A stretch of 64,000 nucleotides of DNA, taken from positions 3,412,501 to 3,476,500 of the forward strand of contig CM072347.1 of assembly GCA_036874045.1 (NCBI GenBank). The letters run 5' to 3'. The DNA is from Cymodocea nodosa (lineage: Eukaryota > Streptophyta > Magnoliopsida > Alismatales > Cymodoceaceae). This document shows, in pieces, positions 51,501 through 60,500 of the stretch (its first letter is position 1; every line of letters begins with the position of its first letter). The notes under the pieces are model-generated. The model made no database searches. It was not told the origin of the DNA and saw nothing but the letters and a program-made list of their open reading frames with translations. Both the position numbers and the translations under genes were made by a program.

Positions 51501-54500
51501 GAAACATGTTGAGGTTGATTGTCATTTTATCAGAGACTATGTAGCCAAAAAAATTATCTCCATGCCTTTCACTTGATCTGAAGATCAAGTTGCTAATATT
51601 TTCACTAAAGGGTTTGGTGTTAATGTTTTTAAAAAATTTTGTAACAAGTTGAGCATATTTGATATATATGCTCTAACTTGAGGGGAAGTGTTAGTATTTA
51701 GTATTTATATGTTAAGATCCATTTAAGTGTAAATGGATATCCATGTAACATATTGTATATATATATTTTCTTGTAACATACGATACAGGAGACGATCTAT
51801 TTTTTTTCTTCTTCATTGTTCAACTTATATTTTATAGGCAACTACTAGATTGTAAAATTCACTTACACATTTTGGTTATGTAGAATTTCCCAAGATAACT
51901 CCATAAATTTCAAATGATATAAGAAAAAGTTCAATAATAGTAACAATGGTGGTAGTATTAGTTCTTAAGAAAGAAATGAATGACCAATGCATTGATAAGA
52001 CAACTTACATATAAATAGTGTGAGAATAAATGATGTATTAAGTTATTTGTACATTGTAGGTTTAGTCCTACATTGTTTAAATGTGTTTTGTCCTTTTTGT
52101 GTAGGTTTTATATATAGAAGTATTATGTTTTCTTATTAATAACATTTCGTTTCTACTTAATTTCTTGTATTTCAACATGATATCAAAGCAAATTCATGCA
52201 TATCCACTTGATCTAAATAAAAAGGACTTGTAAATATAAAATAAGTCATAAATGAATGAGAGAAGTGTGGAAAGTTCCATATCAATCCATGTAGAAATAA
52301 GATTTGAGCTAATATATAATGAACTTTACTCAATATCAGTTGATTTTGCATAACATCAAAGCCTAAGTTTTAAGAATTCAAAATTGTATAATATCTAAAG
52401 TTGTGTTTGATATGACTTTTTTGAAAAACAGATTTTTTTAAGAGCAATATCATAACTTTGAATTAAAAGAGCAATTCTTTTTTAAAAGAAAAGGAAATCA
52501 AAAGTGATGTTTGATAAGAGTTACAACTCTTTTTATTTTCCAACTTTGGCCTTAAGATGAAGTTTTTTAGGAGTAGAAATTAATATGTTTTTAATCTTTA
52601 TAATAACAATTAGTGATAATAATTAATCTATATGTATTTATTTGTAATTTTATAATTAATATTAATACATAATAATAATTTTAGGCAACATATATATATA
52701 TTAATATAAATTAATACATATATATTAATACATATATAAGTATAATATGCTTTGGTTTGACCGAAGATGAGCAAACCAAAGGGATGTTTTAGTCTGATCG
52801 AGAAGAAGAGGTTGGTTAAATCAAATGTGCAACCTGGTTTGATCAAGAATTGTTGATTCAGGTGATGGATGAATATCGTAAATGGTCAGATGTCATGAAA
52901 ATGCGAAGGGCAAGATTGTCTTTTTATAGAAAGATTGACAACACTTCTACATCACAACCTTATACCTATGTTGGACTTCACATTATACACTATAGTATTT
53001 TAAGTAAATGTGTCATGTATTTTACCATGTGGCACGCTTACATTTGATATCTATGACCATGCCAATCATGATACACAATAAAAAGCACAGCTGGTGCAAA
53101 TCTATCACAAATATCAAACACAACCTAAATGGAGAGGAGAGAAACTTTAGTTTTCATCCTCCTCCTAATTAACCATCATTAGCCATCAACTCCACCTACA
53201 TTGAATACATCACTCCTACATCCCAGACTCTCTTTCTTGCAATTTGTCTACCTTCTCTTAACCACCATCATTGTCACCAAATATTGTCATCCCAATGTCT
53301 GCCACCCTTGTTCCTTATCTCATTCCCTCTCTTACTTTCCACCTATCCACCTCTACCTTCCTCTCTAGCACCACTTTAGGTTTGTTTTTCTTTGTCGACC
53401 CCTTTGTCCTCTTTGTCTAATGTCTCTGTTGAGTCATTTATTTACTTTAGTATCCATATACATATGAATCTATATATGTACTCTAATTTTTCATTAATGT
53501 GATGATGATAATGATTAGGGTTTTACTCAACATGATATCAAAAGTCAACCCATCACTAACCAACCTACAATAAAAGGGGTCATCTCCAATATAGACAGAA
53601 TATAGATCAATGGTGGCAGCTAGTTGTGAAGTGGTTTGGCTGAAATTGTTATTGCAAGAATTTGGTGTGATAGTTGAAGAGCCAATACCAATGTACTATA
53701 ATAATCAGGTCGCTATACATATAGCTCAAAATGAGACATTCCATGAATGAATAAAATATATTGAAATTGATTGTCACTATGTTTGTGACTTGGTGACAAA
53801 AAAGGTCATCTCCACTCCTTATGTCTTGTCATCGAAGGAGCTAGCTAATATTTTTACCAAAGGCTTAAGTCATGGGGTATTTGATACAATTTGTAACAAG
53901 CTAGGTATGAAAAATATATATGTACCAGCTTTAAGGGGAGTGTTGAGTCATATATTTACTTTAGGATCCTTATCCATTTAAGGATCCATATACATATGGA
54001 TCTATATATGTACTCTAATTTTTCATTAATGTGAGGACGATAATGATTAGGGTTTTACTCAATAGTCTCCAATACTACTAACAATGGATTACAAAATAAC
54101 AAGAATAGAGGACCAAAGTTTAGTCATCAAAGACCATACAAATGGATTTCTGAATAATATACATAGAAATGATGCTCCCAAGTTCCTTATCCACTTGGTC
54201 TTACTCTTGAGTTACCTCCCAAGCCTATGTTGACGTTTTCTATTTCCATCTCCATTGAAAACCTTCTCATGACCTTGTGCACCCTAATCAAGACACTAAC
54301 AAGCATTGACAAACATCGACTACCGGTGTACCACAAGTGCTGCCACTCCCTCTTTGACCTCAAGACACTAAGGATTGTCCATCTTGAAGACAGACTTTGC
54401 CAAAAGCTGTTCACATTCCTCAACCCCTTCCTACTCTCCTCATCTGAGAATGTTGCAATTACATGGACTCTCTTCTTTGAAATTCTTTGTAAGCTCAAAC

Positions 54501-57500
54501 TCTCCATTATTATTGAAAAAGCTTAGAGGAACCCTTGTCACCTGCACCCATTAGGGTTGTAAAGGCAAGACAAATAGTTGTAGACAAAGAGGGCCAAGGA
54601 GAAAAGAAAGGAAAGAAAAGAAAAAGGTGAGAGAAAAATAAAAGGAAAAAAGGAATAGATAATAAAAGAAATGAAGATGACAAAGAAGGAAAAGGAAAAA
54701 AAGAAGAAAAGAAAATGAAAGAAATGAAGGAGGAAGAAGACAAAGAAATAAAAGGAAAGAAAAAGAAAAAAAGGGAGAGAAAGATTAAAAAAGGAATAAA
54801 AAGGGAGGAGAGAGAGACGGAAAAATATAAAAATATTACCAAAAATAGTGGTTAAAAAAATATAGTGGAAGTATAAAAAATAAAAAAAGAGAAAAAACTT
54901 TAAAAAAAAAACAAAAAATTCAAAAAAAAAAATCTTAAGGGTAGAACCCAGATAAAATAAGTAAATCACACATAAAAATGTATCATCTAAGTAAGCAAAT
55001 GATGCATGTTATGTAAATGCATGAGTTTTGTAAAAATAAAAAGGATTTCACCAACCATGATGCATAAACATACTTGACTTACCTTAAAATCAAGCGATAA
55101 AATGCATATGAAATACATGAGCATATAAATAATGCATGTGCAACCTTAGAAAATTATAATTTAATTCACACATAGCAAAATAACACGAAATAAATATGAT
55201 TCTATAACTAATCAATCATACTTCATGAGAAAAATACAAGATTAAAATTTCATGTCATGGAAGTTCACATTAAAATTACATTATTAAATCTCCTATAAAG
55301 TAGAAGTCGAAAACCTAATTGCAATTTTAGAAAGGTTTTCTACAAAAACTTTAAAGGACTAAACTGCAATAGTAGACTTATTTGTAATATGAAGAAATTC
55401 ACTAGTAAAACATGCAAAATGCCTAATTTGTGAGGAAAAACCTTATTTTGTAAAAATAAAGCTACAGTAATTGGACTAATGAAGTTTGACACCTATTCCA
55501 ACCCAAGAGGGTGGCACAATTGTGGAGAAGGGTCGTCGACAATGCATAAGCATTACCTAGTTATTGACAAGAGGTTGTAACTACAAAGGAAGCTCAAACA
55601 TTGTTTTAGATGCTGCTAGATCTTCATTCAACTTGGTGGTCCACCATCGCTGGATTAGGGGAGGTGGTTCTATAACAGAGCAATCAACCTCTCAAGGGTA
55701 AGGGGGTGTCTGGAAATAGTGCAACACAATCTTCTAAAAAATTAAAGGCATTAGATGAGCGATTTCACAACTAAAGGACACAAGAGGAGCCAACAAAACT
55801 TTGACAATTGCACGGTTCAAATGGGTTGATAGGATTGTTCACTAAGGCCCATCGTCAGACTTTGGGTGGCCTAAAATCTGGGGTGGTCGAGCAGAAAAGG
55901 TTTATTCTGGCTACCCTATGGCATTTATGCCTTGTAAGGAGGGGCATCAATGATTGTTTGCAAGCAATTTGGCAAAAACAAAGGTTGGCCCATTGCTCTC
56001 CGTTTCTTTTTCTTGTCCATTGCTTCTTCCCCCTTCCCAAGTCGTTGTCTTACCCTCTTTTTTCTTTAAATCTCAACAAAATGGTCCAACATGGTGGTGG
56101 CAGAGAGAGGTGTGGTTGTCCAATCTGATGGTGGCAAGAAGAGAGTGATAGAATGGATGCTTAATTGGGTGACAAAAAATGTTAACCAAGGTCAAACGAC
56201 AGACTGATTGGGAGGCTAGTAGGCTAATTTCGATAGATTGACAAACCATTTAGGACAATAGCATATCGATTGATGACATGGTGTATGGTAAGGCAAACTG
56301 ATGAACAATTGGTAGACCAATTTTGAGAATGGTGTACCAATTTCGACAAACTATTTAATGTTTCAGCAAATCGATGTTGACATAGTATGTAGCTAAGCAA
56401 GCCAATAAACAATCAACATACCATTTTAAAGAACATATCAATTTCTGACATGGCAGTTGCAAACATGGTGAGCACCCTGATGACCCAACACCCATCCTAA
56501 TAACATGACATTTGTCTTAATGATGTGGCAAAATGTCTTGATGGCATGGCATCCATCCTATTGATGTGGCATCTGTCCTAATGACATAAGATCCATCCTA
56601 ATGGTGTGGCAAATACCTTAATGGCATAGCATTCATCCTCATGACATGAGATCCATCCTAATGACATGGCAAACATTCTGATGACATGGCATCCATCTTG
56701 ATGACATAGTATTCATCCTAATGACATAGTATTCGTCCTAATAATGTGGTAAAATGTCTTGATAATATGGTAATATGTATTGATGACAGGCATCCATTCT
56801 GATGATGTAATAAAACATCCTGATGACATGGTAAACATCTTAATGATGTGGTAAAATGTCCTGATGACGTAGTAAAACATCTTGATAATGTAGTAAACAT
56901 TCTAATGACACGGTAAAAGAGGAAAGCATGATCAGCCCTTTTCTGCCTAGGTTCTAGGTAATGGGCCTTTGGGCCCAACAAAGGAACATGGGTCATAGGA
57001 CTTGCAAAAGGGATAATGGGCCTTTAAACCCATGCAAGGAGGCAATGGGCCTTTAAGCTTACAAAAGGGGCAATGGACCATTGAGCCCATGCAAAAGGAT
57101 AGATGGACCATGAAGCCCAATAAAGGGGTCAGTCATTCTACTTGGTCTAGATACCTGATCTTGATTGAGGCTCAAAAGTGGGATGCCTACATCTATTATA
57201 GCAATTGGTTTCCTACCTCAAATTGTATCTGATGGTCATTCTACTATTTAAAATATAGTTTTCAAATTACTATCTATTATTGCTATAGCAATTGGTTTTT
57301 TATATTTCTCTATGTATCTATTATTTCTTGTTATAATTATTAAATTATTATTGAGTCTATTGTGTTATTGAATCTATTGCAAGATAGATGCTCCAATTTG
57401 AGAGTGTGAAAATAAATAATGTATTAGGTTATTTGTATATTATGAGTTTAGTCTCACATTGTTTAAGTATATTTTGTCCTCTTTATGTAACCTCTATATA

Positions 57501-60500
57501 TAAAGGTCTTATGTTTACTTATGAATAACATTCCACTTCTACCTAATTTTCTTATGTTCCGACAAATAGGATTTACAATATCCTAACCAAATGAATATCC
57601 AATAACCTACTTATTTGCCAATTACATAACTAGAGACATCTAACAATATCTAATAGAATTAATAGTATACAATATACATTTTAAGGTGCCTACCTAGATG
57701 ATGCTCCACCTTGTTTGGATACCTAAGATGTTGCAACACCCTTGACAGGTTCCATGGTGAACCAAAGCAGTTAATGTATCCTGGTCAGGTTCCATATATC
57801 CTTGAGATCCATATATTTTAATATAAAACCTAAAAACACAACAAAAACCCTATATTCTTTCTTTCATCCTCTCCTCTCATTCTTCCCCACCAACAGAACC
57901 ACCTCTTCCAACAGCCCTGGTTTAGGGTTTCAGTCGGTTCTGCTCTGTTAACACTAGTGGTGGGTTTTGACAACTCTGTTCATGGCTTCTGACAGCTCAG
58001 ATGGTGCACTCAAGTAGCACCAGCAGCAATTCTAGAAACTATGATGGTGGATTCTCAAGGCACTGGCGGCTACCTTGCTGCATTCCAGGCAGTCCGACAG
58101 CTTTAGTGGTGGATCTGGCTGCTTCCAAAGTTTCTTAGTTTCTTCACTTTTATTTTATTTGCCTTTTTATCTATTTTTCCACTGGTTTTCTTAATTATTC
58201 CTTAATCCACTTCTATCTATTTCTTTTCTCATTACTTATTGACTTATTTTTCTTTGTGAATTTCATTAATATATATAGATAAGATAACTATTAAGTATTA
58301 ATATATATAATCGTATATGGTATATGGATATCTACATGTGTAAAATCATGTGTGTTTGTAGGAACTGACTAAGCACGAAGGTGCCCAATGCACCCAATCA
58401 CATTGCCATGGCACCTGGGTGACAATAAAAGGTATACTATACATGGTTAGGTCTCAACACAATGATAATTCTTATCAAATAAAATTGTTTCCATAAGAAA
58501 TCACCACCATTCCTTTTATATAAATGATCCATCTGCTAAACTAAAGCTGGCAAAATTCAATGATGTAACTCTATTAATTGGCTTGCAACAAAAGGAACTT
58601 TTCTTAAGCAACTTAGAGATAGAGTCTATCTCAGCATATGATCAGTAGATGGTGTATTTGTGGTGGTGTGTTGAGCCCATGGAAGTCTTCGTAACTTGTC
58701 TAAAGATCTGTCACATGCATAATTAGTTTGACTAAAATGATAACTATGAGATGGTTCAATCATTGGTAAGCCAATTTTCATAACAAACACCCTTAACACA
58801 AATGGTATAACAAGTAAAATGTTGAATACCATGGTAGACACCAAAAAGGTCACAAAGACTAAACATCATGCAATAGAGTGAAAGGTGGGCCATCTGGTCC
58901 ACAAGCACCGGTTCAGCACTGCCAGCTCATTTTGCATTCATAAGGGTTAATTCCTAGGGTTTTGCTAGGCAATTGATTTTTTGTTGCAAAGACTTGGAGA
59001 GGTTGCTACCTCTCAAACAGTAGCATCTCAGTACCAATTCCACTGTTTTCCACCACTCTTCCACCATTGATCCAAGGTTTTCCTAGTGTTACAGGTGCCA
59101 GACTACACACACTCATGAAGGTTTGTTGCATATCACATGTGTTAAACTTCAAAGATGCACTACCAAGTTTATTCATGAATGACTCGCACAATCTAGAAGA
59201 AGAGGCCATGGATTAAGACTTAGGACTATTAAGACTTGGGACAATTATGTCACTAATATAGTCAACAGAGCAAGAAAAATGAGGGAAACAGATCTGGAAA
59301 TGGCTAAAAAAAAATCTGATTTTCAAGAAATCAACGACACATACACTTACAGGGTAGACATAAAAGAGAGGCACCCAAATGAACATGAAAAGGGTTCAGG
59401 CAATAGATCACAGATGGATTGCACCTGTCCACAACACCAACTCTTAGACACAATACAACTGACAGCCCAACACATGGCTGGAATTGCACTGGTGAGGATG
59501 CTGAGGATGAAAAGGGCAAAGAAAATCACCAGTAGAATGGTCAGAACTCGGAAGAGACCTGCATTAGTGGACAGAAGGGCAGCAGCAGAAGACAGCAATG
59601 GGAGACGAAGAACCAGCAATGTAAGAGGTTGATTGCACAATGGCAAAGGGGACTGCAACTTCTCTCTATCATTTTTGTAGATTTAAATCCTAAAACTCTA
59701 GCACCAAGTGAGATTAAAAACTCATTAGTGCATGACATAATATTTAGATGGAAAGGAAATGGAAAGTTCAGAATGGTCAAAAATGAAATGTTCGAAAAGT
59801 TAGAATTCTTGGAAAGGTTTAGTGCACGTGTCGAAAGGTCCAAAAAATTTGAATTCCCTAGGAGACCTATATTGTTATAGGTCTAGAATAATTTGTTAAG
59901 ATCAATTTCTTAATTAATAAGAATAGAGTGTATTATAGACATCACACTATATTTATTTCATTATAAATATCTATCTCTTGGTTAATTAATACCTTATCCA
60001 ATTTTACTATACCTTTCTTTTATAGTAAGCACCTCACTGAAGAAATCATGGCAACAATTGGATCACTTCCCATGCTGACGTCTCTCAACCTCTTGAACGA
60101 TAATCTCTCCAAAGAGATCTCAAGCAACATGGGCAAGCTAAAGCTCAATGACCTCAACCTCTCATTCAACTCTCTCTCTAACCCTGTCCCATTGTAGTTC
60201 GAGAATGCCACATACACCAATAGCTTCTTGTTCAATCTCAACCTCTGCTTGTTGGGCAAAGGCACTGTCACCGCCCATCTACCACTCTGTAATTCCCAGT
60301 CAGAACCCGTCTAACTTTCCAAGGGGTGACTTGCCTTATTCATCTCACTTGGAACGGTCATCTTCCTTGCAACCATGGTGTTCGCATTCTTCATGGTATG
60401 AAAACTAGGTCTACAAGGTCGATGTCAACTATTGAGCGGGAGACACTATGACCATAAAAAACATCTAGAACAAGAGACTTGACCCAAAACTAGAGAGAGC

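Larger units (their letters stand above)
48128..51825 (+). mobile_element. Short Ty1/copia retrotransposon with 137 bp LTRs
   Basis: The LTRs are 48128-48264 and 51689-51825, with a perfect TSD TATAT (48123-48127 and 51826-51830). The PBS TGGTATTAGAGC (48265-48276) directly follows the 5' LTR, and the polypurine tract TTGAGGGGAAG precedes the 3' LTR. Internal coding begins around the pre-integrase domain, with only about 0.4 kb before it, so gag and protease are largely deleted; total 3.7 kb versus about 5 kb usual. LTR ends read TG...CT. It is in antisense to the ABC1K gene. Confidence 0.92.
52019..57564 (+). mobile_element. Large non-coding LTR element (LARD-like)
   Basis: The LTRs are 52019-52177 and 57405-57564 (159 and 160 bp, TGTGA...CA), with a perfect TSD AATAG (52014-52018 and 57565-57569). 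The PBS TGATATCAAAGC (52178-52189) is a mutated tRNA-Met type, and a CAATTTGAGAG purine tract precedes the 3' LTR. The 5.2 kb interior encodes no recognisable gag or pol. It holds a nested truncated copia (53427-54064), a purine-rich block (54590-54950) and two minisatellite fields (56460-57130). It was presumably mobilised in trans. Confidence 0.85.

Noticed and set aside
54510-54969. Two long minus-strand ORFs rich in Phe, Leu and Ser
   Set aside because: Translation of a purine-rich low-complexity block; no complexity or domain. Apparent membrane helices are artefacts.
59279-59658. ORFs of 117 and 103 codons on opposite strands
   Set aside because: Mutually overlapping, no recognised domain. 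Probably chance frames in repeat-derived DNA.
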